Source: Prevotella sp. UBA2746 (GTDB lineage: Bacteria; Bacteroidota; Bacteroidia; Bacteroidales; Bacteroidaceae). From it: a stretch of 64,000 nt of DNA. Shown here one piece after another: positions 32,473 through 42,400 of the stretch. Location of the stretch: assembly GCA_002353555.1 (NCBI GenBank), contig DEJO01000024.1, positions 1 through 64,000 on the forward strand. The letters run 5' to 3'. The notes under the pieces are model-generated. The model made no database searches, was not told the origin of the DNA, and saw nothing but the letters and a program-made list of their open reading frames with translations. Each line of letters starts with the position of its first letter. The stretch's first letter is position 1. The translations under genes and the position numbers were made by a program.

Positions 32473-32480
32473 TATATTTG
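32473..32480 (+). promoter_or_regulatory. -7 element for the giant surface protein
   Basis: TATATTTG followed by CATC fits TAnnTTTG. It predicts an AT-rich leader of about 240 nt before the ATG at 32728, long for this window. The leader holds a small hairpin (GCACGCTTGTCCGTGC) near 32551. I recognise no riboswitch. Confidence 0.6.
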
Positions 32481-32727
32481 CATCGATTTTACTCGTAATA
32501 GTACCCCAAACCGTGCGTAGGTGAGGGTAGAAATCGGGTAATCCTGTGTTAGCACGCTTGTCCGTGCAGTCTCATACTCAAATATGAATATAGCAAGACT
32601 ATATATATAATAAGGTGTAACGACCTAACCCCTAAAAATAAACAGATAGAAACAGACGTATTCAGCCTGCAAAAACCTGTTCAATTCAGAGGAATAACTC
32701 AAATATAAATTCAAAATATACTACAAA

Positions 32728-35700
32728 ATGAAGCAAATCTTATCTTTATGGGATGCCTACCCATCAGACGGGAGACATCTGAGGAGCGTCTACTTACGAC
32801 TCCTAATCTTTGTTTGCATGCTTGCTACCACACAAGCGGGGTGGGCAGATGACGTAACAAAAAACTACACATCGTTTGGTGCCGGTCAATCTGGTGATAC
32901 ACGTACTATTACAACATTTTCATCTACAGGAGTGGATGTAACTGGTAATAAAAACTACGTTTCAGTAAGTTCTAGCCGAATTCTACTATCGCCAACTGGA
33001 ACTTTAAACTTTTCTTGTAAAAATGCCAGTAAAATTAAAGCTTTAACCATAACATGGCGAGATAGTAAAGATAAATATCCAACAGCACAAACCGAATACG
33101 CACTCACTACCACTCCATCTGGAGATGGCACCCATTCGTTCAGTGTTAATAGTGGTACTAATGCAGGTTCTGTAACTACATGGATAAACGGAAATGCGAC
33201 AACAATTGCTGTTACCAATAATCATAGTAGTAAGACTTTTGAAATAACAGGAATCTCTATTACTTATTCTAAGTCCGACCTTGAGACATTTGCGTTTAGT
33301 AGCACTTCTAACGAAAATATGACTGTTGGTGGTACAGATGCTACACCTCATAGCTGGACTGCTACTTATGGAGGAAGTTCTGTTTCAAGCAATATCAGCA
33401 ACAAAGTAACATACGTCAGCAGCAATACCAGCGTTGCTACTATTGTCAATGGTAAGATTCATCCAGTTGCAGCTGGAACAACAACTATTACTGCACAACT
33501 CTCTGGCAGCGACCTTTATAATGACATGGCCACTACAAATAGTTACCAGGTAACTGTTGGCGGTGGCGGTTCCGACACGACTGCTCCCACCCTCAGCAGT
33601 TCTACCCCAGGCAATGGTGCAACGGGTGTTGCCACAAGTGGTACAATTGTATTGACCTTTAACGAGGCTATCGCCAGTGTTGACGCAACGAAATTCAGCC
33701 TGAGTTCAGGTACAAAGGATGGCGTTGCTATCGACGGCAGCGACAATACAAAAGTAAACATTACTTATTCGGGAATGGCAAACAACACCGCCATCACCCT
33801 TAGCACAGCTGCAGAGGCCGTTGCCGATGCTGCTGGAAACAAAAGCGCAGCGCTGAGCAACATCACCTTTACAACAGCCGCAGCCGCTACAAAACCGGCA
33901 ACACCTGTCCTTAGCCCGACAGGTGGTACCTATAGCGATGATGTAACTGTTACCATATCAAAAGGAAATTCGAGCGACGATGTTAAGCTATATTATAGAG
34001 TTGACAACAGTGCGTACAAAGAATATCCCAACGGAGATTGGACAGAAATAGCTAATGGCGGTACTGTCACGTTGGATACCAAGACTAAGACCAAATACCT
34101 TTCGGTATACGCCGTCAGCAATGCTGACAACACGAAGATTAGTGACCGCGCAGAAGGACTCTATACCCATACGGAAGCTACAACGCCTTCTATCGCCTTC
34201 AGTTCTCCTACCACAACAGTAGCAGTAGGTGCCACTGTAACCAACACAGCTACATTGACCAACGCTTCAGGTACTACCATCACCTATTCATCAAGCGACA
34301 CCTCCGTTGCTACTGTCAACAGTTCTACGGGTGAGGTGACGGGTGAAGCCGCAGGTACAGCTACCATCACCGCTACCTATACTGAAAACAGTACGGACTA
34401 TATCGACAGCTACACAATCACCGTAACAGCTGCTCCAACCCCTTCAGCAGGACAGACTTGGGACTTCACAACGACATGGAACAAGACTGCCGACGAGATT
34501 AAAGCTTCCTCCGAGTGGAATAATGACAAGCGCAATGAAAGCGCTCTCGCTAATGCAGAGCTCACCGTTGACGGTACAAAGATTGACGTAACAGAAGGAC
34601 TGAAATTTACTTCTGGTGCAAAGTATGTCGAGCTGCACCCCGACGAATACATCATTCTCCGCAATAACGCCACAACATTTACAGTACCCAATGTGGCTGC
34701 CGGTTCTACCATCACCATCAGCACATGCGGCGACAGCGGCAACAGCGGTGTCCAGGCAACAACAACGAATGTCACAAAGACATCAGGAAGCAACAGTTCA
34801 TCTCCAAGCGACTTCGTATTCAGTGTTACGACTACTGGTGACTGCTCGTTTGCACGTGCTCAAGGCACAAATACCCGTATCTACAAGATTACGGTTACCT
34901 CTGCTGTGACCGTTGCAGACCCGACCGTTACTCCTGTTACCGATGCCAACTTCTCAGCAAGTCCGAAGAGTGTAACCTTCACGACCAATGAGGCAGGCGG
35001 TACTACCTACTATGTTATTGGTGCAAGCCGTGAGACCAACGCTGCAACTATCGCTGCCGGAACACAGGCTGATGAAGGTGCTAACAACGTTGACGTTTCC
35101 ACATTCGTAACGAACGAGAGCAATGCCGTCATCAGTGCTGTCACCAAGAAGGGCAACGAATACAGTAACATTGTCTATGTAGACCTGACCTATAACGGAA
35201 CTATTACAGCAAAGATTGGCAACGACGACAACGTAGATATCCAGCAAGGCAACTATGCCACCATCACTCCGTTCATCACGGATGGTGCTGGCAACAAGCT
35301 GATGTTCGACCAGGATGATGATGCATCCATCGACTACAGCCAGTACTACACTTTCACCTATGCCGTCAAGTCTGGTACAACACCAAGTCAGTACTGCTCA
35401 CTTGATGCTACAACCGGTAAAGTAAATACCAGAGAGACCATTAGTGAAGTGGACTATAAGGCTGCCGTAGGTGCCACCATCACCGTCACGGTAACGGCAA
35501 CGCCGAAGACTTCACCTGCCGTAACATTAAACTACGTCAAGAATGAAGTGCTGACTAAGGACATCACCTTTACTGTCATTGCCGAAGACCAAACCGTTAC
35601 GACACAATGGGTAGACTTCTACTGGGATGAGGATTGCACCACACCTATCACGACAGAAGACGACGGTGTGACGGGACCGGCAAAGTCTCAGAACATGACC

Positions 35701-38700
35701 TTTACCGACTTCCCGAACGGTAAGGTCATCTACGCCAAGGTGAACAAGCAGTATGCAGATATGATCTGCTTCTACTATAACAACAAAGATACCAGCAAGC
35801 CAACAGCTGAGGTATCGAAGGTTGACGGAATGACTTCTATATCGAATAATAACGGAAAGAAATATAGATACCGCCAGTGTCTGCCTATCTACACGGATGC
35901 AAATGGTGCTGGAACAGACGGCGGCAAGGTATGGGTAACCCTCGGCGGCTACAAGGAAAATGCTGATGCTACAGTAGGTAAGTTCATCAACATGGAGTTC
36001 ACAATCAAGGCTAACTCCAGCCGCCCTGCAGCTCCAACCTATACTCCCTATACTTCTGTTAGTGAATACGATAAGAAAGCTGCAAATGCAGCTGAAGTTA
36101 GAGCTGATATGACTAAGATGACCACAGCGAAGGCTTCTACCGCCAACGGTGCCTCGAACGGTACGGTAATGGCAAAGTACAGTACCAACAACTCGTACAC
36201 CATCATTGAATTGGTCAGCCTTCCTTCTGACGACAATCCCCGTACATTGAATGTCGGTAAGGGTTCTGTCGGTGTGTTCTCCACGGTTCCGACAAAAGAC
36301 ACCCAGGTACGTAAGACCACTGGCGTACAGGTTGTGGATGGTGTCATCAGCCCGATATCGAATGCATTCTACAACTACTACCCTGCACAGAACGAAGTAA
36401 CGCTGAAGTTCGACCCGGAAGAAGTTACCGTCCACACGACAGGTGCCAATGCCAAAGTGTTTACCAAGCCGACACTGAACATCACGGCAAAAGACGTCTC
36501 GCACATTACTCCTATCACCTACTCTATCGTGAGCGGTGGCGAAGGCAGGATTTCAGACATCAATGCTTCTACAGGCGACATCACCTTCGTAGAGAATCCT
36601 ACTCCCGGTGTGGTTGTCATCAAGGCAAGATATGCAGGAGAAGCGTATGGCGATGACACGTATGCACCTGCCGAGGCTACCTATACCATCTATATGGTAG
36701 ACCCGTCGAAGGAGGTAGTACTCATCAAGCCGGGTTCCCGTACCTTCACCACAGAACAGGAAGTTGTCATCGAGGGTGCCAACACCTGGACGGGTTACTA
36801 CACAACGAGTACCACAGCCGATGACGTTACCTTCGATGCCGATACATGGAACGTGATTGAGCCGGGAACGACGACGACACTCCATGTTACTGAAACGACG
36901 ACGGTACAGGCTATGGTCGTCGATCCGAGCGACCACACTGCCAAGAACCGCACCAAGCAGACCTATACCAAGAAGACGGTAGCTCCGCCTACCCTCTATC
37001 CTGACGGTGTGACGAGCACCTACTACTTCACTACCGGTGAACTGAAGGACGGAAAGCTGGCTATCGTTGCTGCAACGACAGAGCCTATGGCGAACGTATA
37101 CTATGTCGTTGACGACGACCCAAGCATACTGACCAACGGCGGTGGTACCCGATACATTGGTACAGACAAGATTCAGATTGACGGCAGCAAGACCACAACT
37201 TACGTCTATGCCGTAACACAGGATGCAGAAGGAAACCGTAGTGCCGTTGTAAGAGGTGTCTACACCAAGTCTTCTGACGTGAAGCAGCCTGCCTTCAAGG
37301 TAAACGAAGATGGTACTGAGTTCGCCAGCGGCGAAATAAAGACTATCGCTGCTTCTGACAAGGTCTACATCATTGACAAATCTAACGAGACGGGTGCTGT
37401 AACTTACTTCACGATGGACGGCAGTTCACCGACGACCAGCAGTCAGACCTATACTGGCGCGTTCCACATCAACAAGAGCGGAACAGTCGTTAAGGCTATC
37501 ACGGTACACGGCGGAAACGTCAGCCCCATCTCAACGGCAACATTCAATCTGGCTGCAAGCAGCGAGAACCGCTTCTGGGAAGCCAACAGTTCTACTTGCG
37601 ACAGCAATGGTAAACTGGAGATCAACGGCGGCAAGTCTGGTGCAGTCATCAACAAGACTACCGACCCAGTGAACGGTGTTGACTACATTACGGCAACCTT
37701 CGGCGGTATCTATAAAGACTCTAAGGACGTATGGAAGCACGAGAAGATTGGCGAAGAGAGCAAGGGTGAGCCTATCGACGGTGTCGGTACCTACCAGATT
37801 TCTACCGGCTACGATGCACTGGACGAGACTTGCATTCTGCAAGGTAGCGAGAGTGCTATGTACAACCATGCTAACAGTGCTACAACAAAGGCAGTGCACG
37901 AACGTACATTCACTCTGCCTGCACGTGGTGCTTACGTACGCTTCGAGCCTGAGAAGGACGGTGACCTGACCATCTGGGCACTCCAGAACGGTGGTGTATA
38001 CTACAATGAGTCTTCAGACGGCAAGGAGAACTTCCTCTCTGGATTCATCCGCAAGCGTCCTGTCTACATGGTTGACGAGCAAGGCAACTGTCTGGCTGCT
38101 ACGGAAGTGAAGGCTGCCGGTACGCTGAGCAGCAAGTGGGGCGACATCAACCGTGACGATCTGTTAGGTAAAGAGCAACCGGACCATTCACAGGGCGGTA
38201 TTGCCCAGAACCTCTTCACCACGACTGAGGCTCAGAGCATCTACGATATGTACAGTGCAAAGATTGACGATGCACCGAACACAGATATGAACAACCTGAT
38301 AGTATATCTGAACGACGGTACGCATGCTGCTGCTGCCAGTGCCGGCATTGAAGGTGGTGATAACTCAACAGGAACAAACATCGGTGTCTGCATCCCGTCA
38401 GCATCGTACATGCGCTATACGTATAAGGTGCGTGCAGGTAAGACCTACTTCTTCTTTGCAAGTCGCACGAAGCTCGGCATCCGCGGATTCCGTTTCGACC
38501 CGAGCACCGAAGGCTTACCGACACCTGATGCAACAGGTGTAACGACATCGGAGACTGGTACTACCAACAGCACGGCTATCAACACAGCTGCAGTCAAGAA
38601 CGAAGGCAAGACTGTAACACGCAAGTTCACGACTGGTCGAACACTGACAGCTGGTAAGTGGTATGGACTGGTTCTTCCGTTCAGCATCAGCGAGAGCAAG

Positions 38701-39282
38701 CTGAAAACGATGTTTGATGATGGTAACAATACCATGTCAATCCTGCACTTCCGTACGGTTGAAGGTTCGAAGATATACCTGAGAAAGCACTATCATCAGA
38801 TGATTGTTGCCGGAACACCTGTGTTGATTTATGTCACCAAGACTGGTACGCTCGACTTCGACGAGGTACAGGTAGAAGCAGCAAGTCCTGTTGCGATAAC
38901 CAGCAACGGATATTCGTTCACAGGTACTTTCGACCAGATTACGCTACCGCGCTATGCATACTATATCAATACCACCGGAGGCTTCAGCCAGTGGACGAGC
39001 GAAAGCAGCACAAACCTCAAGTCTATGCGTTCATATATGACTTCTCCGACACAAGGTGCAAGAAGGTTGACGTTCGCAGCAAACAACTATGACGATGAGG
39101 ATGACGAGCAAATTGTTACGGGTATTGAGTATCTCTTCTATGATGACGATGCTACAAAGCATTTCGGCAACTCTGATGTCTATAACCTGAATGGACAAAT
39201 AGTACGGAAGAACGCAACATCGCTCATCGGTTTGCCAAAGGGTATCTATATCGTAAATGGCAAAAAGATCGCTGTGAAATAA
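32728..39282 (+). CDS. Giant exported Ig-like / chitobiase-like repeat protein
   Basis: A 2184-residue protein with an extended signal region (hydrophobic core LRLLIFVCMLATTQAGWA at about 24-41). Visible modules: a BIG2-like Ig segment (VSSNTSVATIVNGKIHPVAA, about 230-280); a Big_5-like domain (STPGNGATGVATSGTIVLTF, about 285-385); a chitobiase-like module (about 390-480); another BIG2 domain (SSSDTSVATVNSSTGEVTGE, about 488-570); further chitobiase C-terminal-type modules (FTMDGSSPTTSSQTY, about 1565); and a C-terminal block with TAGKWYGLVLPFSI. The tail YNLNGQIVRKN...GLPKGIYIVNGKK resembles type IX sorting-type ends. It is probably a surface adhesin or matrix protein; no catalytic domain is visible. 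The first 450 bp are richer in A+T than the rest, which may mark a domain of different origin. Confidence 0.8.
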   Translation: MKQILSLWDAYPSDGRHLRSVYLRLLIFVCMLATTQAGWADDVTKNYTSFGAGQSGDTRTITTFSSTGVDVTGNKNYVSVSSSRILLSPTGTLNFSCKNASKIKALTITWRDSKDKYPTAQTEYALTTTPSGDGTHSFSVNSGTNAGSVTTWINGNATTIAVTNNHSSKTFEITGISITYSKSDLETFAFSSTSNENMTVGGTDATPHSWTATYGGSSVSSNISNKVTYVSSNTSVATIVNGKIHPVAAGTTTITAQLSGSDLYNDMATTNSYQVTVGGGGSDTTAPTLSSSTPGNGATGVATSGTIVLTFNEAIASVDATKFSLSSGTKDGVAIDGSDNTKVNITYSGMANNTAITLSTAAEAVADAAGNKSAALSNITFTTAAAATKPATPVLSPTGGTYSDDVTVTISKGNSSDDVKLYYRVDNSAYKEYPNGDWTEIANGGTVTLDTKTKTKYLSVYAVSNADNTKISDRAEGLYTHTEATTPSIAFSSPTTTVAVGATVTNTATLTNASGTTITYSSSDTSVATVNSSTGEVTGEAAGTATITATYTENSTDYIDSYTITVTAAPTPSAGQTWDFTTTWNKTADEIKASSEWNNDKRNESALANAELTVDGTKIDVTEGLKFTSGAKYVELHPDEYIILRNNATTFTVPNVAAGSTITISTCGDSGNSGVQATTTNVTKTSGSNSSSPSDFVFSVTTTGDCSFARAQGTNTRIYKITVTSAVTVADPTVTPVTDANFSASPKSVTFTTNEAGGTTYYVIGASRETNAATIAAGTQADEGANNVDVSTFVTNESNAVISAVTKKGNEYSNIVYVDLTYNGTITAKIGNDDNVDIQQGNYATITPFITDGAGNKLMFDQDDDASIDYSQYYTFTYAVKSGTTPSQYCSLDATTGKVNTRETISEVDYKAAVGATITVTVTATPKTSPAVTLNYVKNEVLTKDITFTVIAEDQTVTTQWVDFYWDEDCTTPITTEDDGVTGPAKSQNMTFTDFPNGKVIYAKVNKQYADMICFYYNNKDTSKPTAEVSKVDGMTSISNNNGKKYRYRQCLPIYTDANGAGTDGGKVWVTLGGYKENADATVGKFINMEFTIKANSSRPAAPTYTPYTSVSEYDKKAANAAEVRADMTKMTTAKASTANGASNGTVMAKYSTNNSYTIIELVSLPSDDNPRTLNVGKGSVGVFSTVPTKDTQVRKTTGVQVVDGVISPISNAFYNYYPAQNEVTLKFDPEEVTVHTTGANAKVFTKPTLNITAKDVSHITPITYSIVSGGEGRISDINASTGDITFVENPTPGVVVIKARYAGEAYGDDTYAPAEATYTIYMVDPSKEVVLIKPGSRTFTTEQEVVIEGANTWTGYYTTSTTADDVTFDADTWNVIEPGTTTTLHVTETTTVQAMVVDPSDHTAKNRTKQTYTKKTVAPPTLYPDGVTSTYYFTTGELKDGKLAIVAATTEPMANVYYVVDDDPSILTNGGGTRYIGTDKIQIDGSKTTTYVYAVTQDAEGNRSAVVRGVYTKSSDVKQPAFKVNEDGTEFASGEIKTIAASDKVYIIDKSNETGAVTYFTMDGSSPTTSSQTYTGAFHINKSGTVVKAITVHGGNVSPISTATFNLAASSENRFWEANSSTCDSNGKLEINGGKSGAVINKTTDPVNGVDYITATFGGIYKDSKDVWKHEKIGEESKGEPIDGVGTYQISTGYDALDETCILQGSESAMYNHANSATTKAVHERTFTLPARGAYVRFEPEKDGDLTIWALQNGGVYYNESSDGKENFLSGFIRKRPVYMVDEQGNCLAATEVKAAGTLSSKWGDINRDDLLGKEQPDHSQGGIAQNLFTTTEAQSIYDMYSAKIDDAPNTDMNNLIVYLNDGTHAAAASAGIEGGDNSTGTNIGVCIPSASYMRYTYKVRAGKTYFFFASRTKLGIRGFRFDPSTEGLPTPDATGVTTSETGTTNSTAINTAAVKNEGKTVTRKFTTGRTLTAGKWYGLVLPFSISESKLKTMFDDGNNTMSILHFRTVEGSKIYLRKHYHQMIVAGTPVLIYVTKTGTLDFDEVQVEAASPVAITSNGYSFTGTFDQITLPRYAYYINTTGGFSQWTSESSTNLKSMRSYMTSPTQGARRLTFAANNYDDEDDEQIVTGIEYLFYDDDATKHFGNSDVYNLNGQIVRKNATSLIGLPKGIYIVNGKKIAVK

Positions 39283-39285
39283 AAT

Positions 39286-39326
39286 CCTTTCCCTACCTCC
39301 CCCTCCATTGGGGGGAGAAGGGAAGG
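39286..39326. repeat. GC-rich palindrome after the giant gene
   Basis: CCTTTCCC, CTCCCCC, GGGGGGAG and GGGAAGG form a two-part stem between the giant gene and the 63-residue gene. It belongs to the same GC-rich family as 30810-30862. Confidence 0.75.
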
Positions 39327-39363
39327 TTATAATAATGAACTTCAACAAATAGAATTTACAGAC

Positions 39364-39555
39364 ATGAGAAATATCTATATTCAACCAGAAACAGAACAGT
39401 TACGCGTCATCAAAGAAGCACCACTATGTGCTGGCACTGTTAAAGGCGATACCTATGAAGGTGGTTCAACTACGACCCCATCTGAAGACGATCCTAACAA
39501 GCCACCAGAAGCCCGCCGCCAGTTCAACCTGTGGGACGAGTGGGAGGAAGAGTAG
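39364..39555 (+). CDS. Small acidic protein paired with the surface protein
   Basis: A 63-residue protein starting MRNIYIQPETEQLRVIKEAP, then LCAGTVKGD, a Gly/Thr/Ser linker, DDPNKPPEARRQF and a Trp/Glu-rich end NLWDEWEEE. There is no signal peptide or membrane segment. I do not recognise a named family, although I recall similar short proteins (MRxIYIxPxTE start, LCAxS near 22, acidic Trp end) near large exported proteins in Prevotella. The spacing to the giant gene (81 bp) and the shared strand suggest co-expression. The leader/core-like look (LCAG, then a Gly-rich part) could hint at a processed peptide, but no modifying enzyme is nearby. Confidence 0.65.
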   Translation: MRNIYIQPETEQLRVIKEAPLCAGTVKGDTYEGGSTTTPSEDDPNKPPEARRQFNLWDEWEEE

Positions 39556-39622
39556 TCGCCACAGCTATTTACATCGGATGTTTTTATGAGACATCATTTA
39601 TATTTTAATTGAGTATTTTTGG

Positions 39623-39654
39623 AAGTCCTGCGCTGTGAAGCGCGGGACTTTTGC
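39623..39654 (+). terminator. Terminator after the small acidic protein
   Basis: AAGTCCTGCGCT and AGCGCGGGACTT form a 12-bp stem (one G-T pair) with a GTGA loop, followed by TTTTG. Confidence 0.75.
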
Positions 39655-39704
39655 CTGTTGGATATGTAAAAAAGAAGTAACTATTCCCCGCTCTTCGATG
39701 GGGG

Positions 39705-39712
39705 CAAAGGTA
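39705..39712 (-). promoter_or_regulatory. Orphan minus-strand -7 element, mirror of the murF-alr promoter
   Basis: The minus strand reads ATACCTTTGCCCCCATCGAA, while the plus-strand promoter at 39798 reads GTACCTTTGTCCCCATTGAA. The pair forms an outward-facing inverted repeat of about 110 bp. No gene is seen downstream on the minus strand. Confidence 0.45.
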
Positions 39713-39729
39713 TGTGTCTATAAGAATAG

Positions 39730-39805
39730 AGAAGGTACTTCCGTTCGGAAATAAAAATAAAAGCAAGCTTTCATTTTGTATTTCGCTCACTTAATCGTAC
39801 CTTTG
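39730..39805 (+). promoter_or_regulatory. Dyad promoter cassette of murF-alr
   Basis: GAAGGTACTTCCGTTCGGAA is followed by an AT hairpin (GAAATAAAAATAAAA against CATTTTGTATTTC) and then GCTCACTTAATCGTACCTTTG, with the -7 box TACCTTTG at 39798-39805. The outer arm AGGTAC pairs with GTACCT. It has the same design as the ftsX and rmuC cassettes. Confidence 0.65.
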
Positions 39806-39832
39806 TCCCCATTGAAAAACAATAAAGAGAAT

Positions 39833-42376
39833 ATGAACTACACGATTGAGAAGATAACAACACTTATCGGGGCACGGCGTTACGGCCATTCGGATGCTCG
39901 TATCAGCTTCCTGCTGACGGACAGCCGTTCGCTTTGCTTCCCAGAGGTGACCTTGTTTTTTGCCATGAAGACACAACGCAATGACGGTCATCGGTATATT
40001 GAAGACTTGTATTGGCGTGGCGTGAGAAACTTCGTGGTGGACACACTGCCGAAAGAGTGGGAGACGACCTATGCTGATGCCAACTTCCTGAAGGTGGTGG
40101 GCGTGAGGGAGGCCCTGCAACGATTGGCTGAACGCCATCGTGACGAGTTCGACATTCCTGTTGTGGGCATCACAGGCTCGAACGGTAAGACCATCGTAAA
40201 GGAGTGGTTGTACAGGATATTGTCGGGAGTGGGCACTGCTCCGAAGCGCCAGTCGGCATTCATGCTGCGGGTGACACGTTCGCCGCGTTCTTATAACTCG
40301 CAGATAGGTGTGCCCCTGTCGGTATGGCTGCTGAACGAACATACAGAGGTGGGACTCTTCGAGGCTGGCATCAGTCAGCCGGGAGAGATGAAAGCCTTGC
40401 GCAGCATCATCCAGCCAACGATTGGTGTGCTGACAAACCTGGGGGCAGCCCATCAGGAGAACTTCTCGTCGTTGGAGGCGAAATGCAAGGAGAAGCTGGC
40501 ACTGTTTCATGACACGAAGGCGGTTGTCTACAGTCTGGACGACGAGATCGTGACGCGATGTATCTCGCAATATGTCTATCGTGGCGACCAGTTGTCGTGG
40601 TCGGTGAAGAACCCGAAGGCCGCTTTCTACGTGAAAGGCGAAGACCGCCGTGACAACGCGACGGTCATCAGCTACGTATGGCAAGGGAAGGAAGGACAGT
40701 ATGTCATCCCGTTCATTGACGAGGGCTCTATACAGAACTCCATCACCAGTGCTGTCGTAGCCCTCTACTTAGGCGTTCCGGCTGACATCCTGGCTGAAAG
40801 GATGGCGCTGTTGGAACCTGTGGCGATGCGGTTGGAGGTGAAAGAGGGACAACATGGCTGTACGCTCATCAACGACTCGTACAACTCAGACCTCTACTCG
40901 TTAGACATCGCCCTCGACTTCATGAACCGTAGACCCGACCAGGAGGGCAGCAAGCGGACGCTGATACTGAGCGACATCGTGCAGAGTGGCGTGGAACCGG
41001 CTACGCTCTACGAGTCGGTATCGGAACTGGCGGTGAAACGTGGGGTGGAGAAGCTGATTGGTATAGGTCCGCAGCTGAAAGCTCACCAACAGGTGATAGC
41101 CGTGAAGGAGAAGTATTTCTTTGAGAACTGTGAGGAACTGATAGAGAGTGAGGTCTTCCACCAGTTGGAGAATGAGCTGATTCTGCTGAAGGGTGCCCGT
41201 CAGTTCGGCTTCGACCAGCTGACGGAGCTGTTGGTTCAGAAGGTGCACGAGACGACATTGGAGGTACATCTGAATGCTGTCGTTGACAACCTGAACTATT
41301 ACCGGTCGTTCCTCAAGCCGGAGACGAAGCTGGTCTGCATGATCAAGGCTGATGGTTACGGTGCCGGTGCGGTGGAGATCGCGAAGACGCTGCAAGACCA
41401 TCGGGTGGACTACCTTGCCGTTGCCGTTGCCGACGAGGGCGTAACGTTGCGCAAGGCTGGCATCACGTCGAACATCATGATCATGAACCCGGAGATGACG
41501 GCGTTCAAGACGATGTTCGACTATGAACTGGAACCGGAGGTGTACTCTTTCAGGTTGCTGGACGCTCTGGTGCGTGCCGCGCGACAGGAGGGTATCACAG
41601 GATGGCCGGTACACATCAAACTGGATACGGGCATGCACCGCTTAGGCTTCAATGTGGCTGATTTGTCGGACAAGTCAGACTCTTCCGACCCGTCTGACGA
41701 CATCGCAGAGCTGATTATCCGGCTGAAACGTCAGCAGGCTGTGATTCCACGGTCGGTGTTCTCGCATTTCGTAGGCTCAGACAGTGACGACTTCGATGAC
41801 TTCTCTGCCAAGCAGTTTGCCTTGTTCAAGAGTGGGGCTGACCGACTGCAGGCTGCCTTCGAGCACCACATCATCCGCCACATGGACAACTCGGCGGGCA
41901 TCGAACACTTCCCGGAACGGCAGATGGACATGTGTCGTTTGGGACTGGGACTCTATGGTGTGAACCCACGCAACAACGAAATGCTGCGTAACGTATCGAC
42001 GTTGAAGACAACCATCTTGCAACTGCGCCATGTGCCGGCAGGTGATTCGGTGGGGTACAGCCGCAGGACCATACTGGAGAAAGACAGCATCATCGGTGCC
42101 ATCCCTATCGGCTATGCTGACGGACTGAACCGGCACTTAGGTAACCGTCATGGCTTCTGCCTTGTCAATGGACAACGGGCGGAGTATGTCGGCAACATCT
42201 GTATGGATGTGGCGATGATTGACGTGACAGGTATCGACTGCAAGGAGGGTGACAGCGTGGAAATCTTTGGCGACAACCTGCCCGTTACCGCCCTCTCCGA
42301 CCGTATCGATACCATCCCTTACGAGGTACTCACTGCTATCAGTAACCGGGTAAAGAGGGTGTACTTCCAAGACTAA
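39833..42376 (+). CDS. Bifunctional MurF ligase / alanine racemase
   Basis: An 847-residue fusion known in Bacteroidetes. The N-terminal half is a Mur ligase of the MurF type, with the ATP loop GITGSNGKTIVKEW near 115; it adds D-Ala-D-Ala to the UDP-MurNAc tripeptide. The C-terminal half is alanine racemase, with the PLP lysine in MIKADGYGAGA near 504 and the catalytic Tyr in SVGYSRRT. It supplies D-alanine to the same pathway. The start MNYTIEKITT was chosen because the upstream frame runs into the promoter cassette. A repeat-derived LSDKSDSSDPSDD stretch (about 611-624) interrupts the racemase domain between the HRLGFNV segment and the following helix. Confidence 0.95.
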   Translation: MNYTIEKITTLIGARRYGHSDARISFLLTDSRSLCFPEVTLFFAMKTQRNDGHRYIEDLYWRGVRNFVVDTLPKEWETTYADANFLKVVGVREALQRLAERHRDEFDIPVVGITGSNGKTIVKEWLYRILSGVGTAPKRQSAFMLRVTRSPRSYNSQIGVPLSVWLLNEHTEVGLFEAGISQPGEMKALRSIIQPTIGVLTNLGAAHQENFSSLEAKCKEKLALFHDTKAVVYSLDDEIVTRCISQYVYRGDQLSWSVKNPKAAFYVKGEDRRDNATVISYVWQGKEGQYVIPFIDEGSIQNSITSAVVALYLGVPADILAERMALLEPVAMRLEVKEGQHGCTLINDSYNSDLYSLDIALDFMNRRPDQEGSKRTLILSDIVQSGVEPATLYESVSELAVKRGVEKLIGIGPQLKAHQQVIAVKEKYFFENCEELIESEVFHQLENELILLKGARQFGFDQLTELLVQKVHETTLEVHLNAVVDNLNYYRSFLKPETKLVCMIKADGYGAGAVEIAKTLQDHRVDYLAVAVADEGVTLRKAGITSNIMIMNPEMTAFKTMFDYELEPEVYSFRLLDALVRAARQEGITGWPVHIKLDTGMHRLGFNVADLSDKSDSSDPSDDIAELIIRLKRQQAVIPRSVFSHFVGSDSDDFDDFSAKQFALFKSGADRLQAAFEHHIIRHMDNSAGIEHFPERQMDMCRLGLGLYGVNPRNNEMLRNVSTLKTTILQLRHVPAGDSVGYSRRTILEKDSIIGAIPIGYADGLNRHLGNRHGFCLVNGQRAEYVGNICMDVAMIDVTGIDCKEGDSVEIFGDNLPVTALSDRIDTIPYEVLTAISNRVKRVYFQD
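41664..41702 (+). repeat. 9-bp tandem repeat in frame in the alanine racemase domain
   Basis: TTGTCGGACAAGTCAGACTC then TTCCGACCCGTCTGACGA encodes an S-D-K/S-D-S run. It is related to the fkp copy (29227-29285) and to 46594-46625. Confidence 0.7.
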
Positions 42377-42400
42377 AAGATAAGAAAAATGTCATTTTCC

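Noticed and set aside
36048..36504. Minus-strand frames within the giant surface protein gene
   Set aside because: Many such frames arise from the Thr/Ser/Ala-rich coding strand. None has a promoter or family signature.
39605..39790. 61-residue minus-strand frame downstream of the orphan promoter at 39705
   Set aside because: It starts upstream of the promoter, crosses a terminator hairpin and has no protein-like character.
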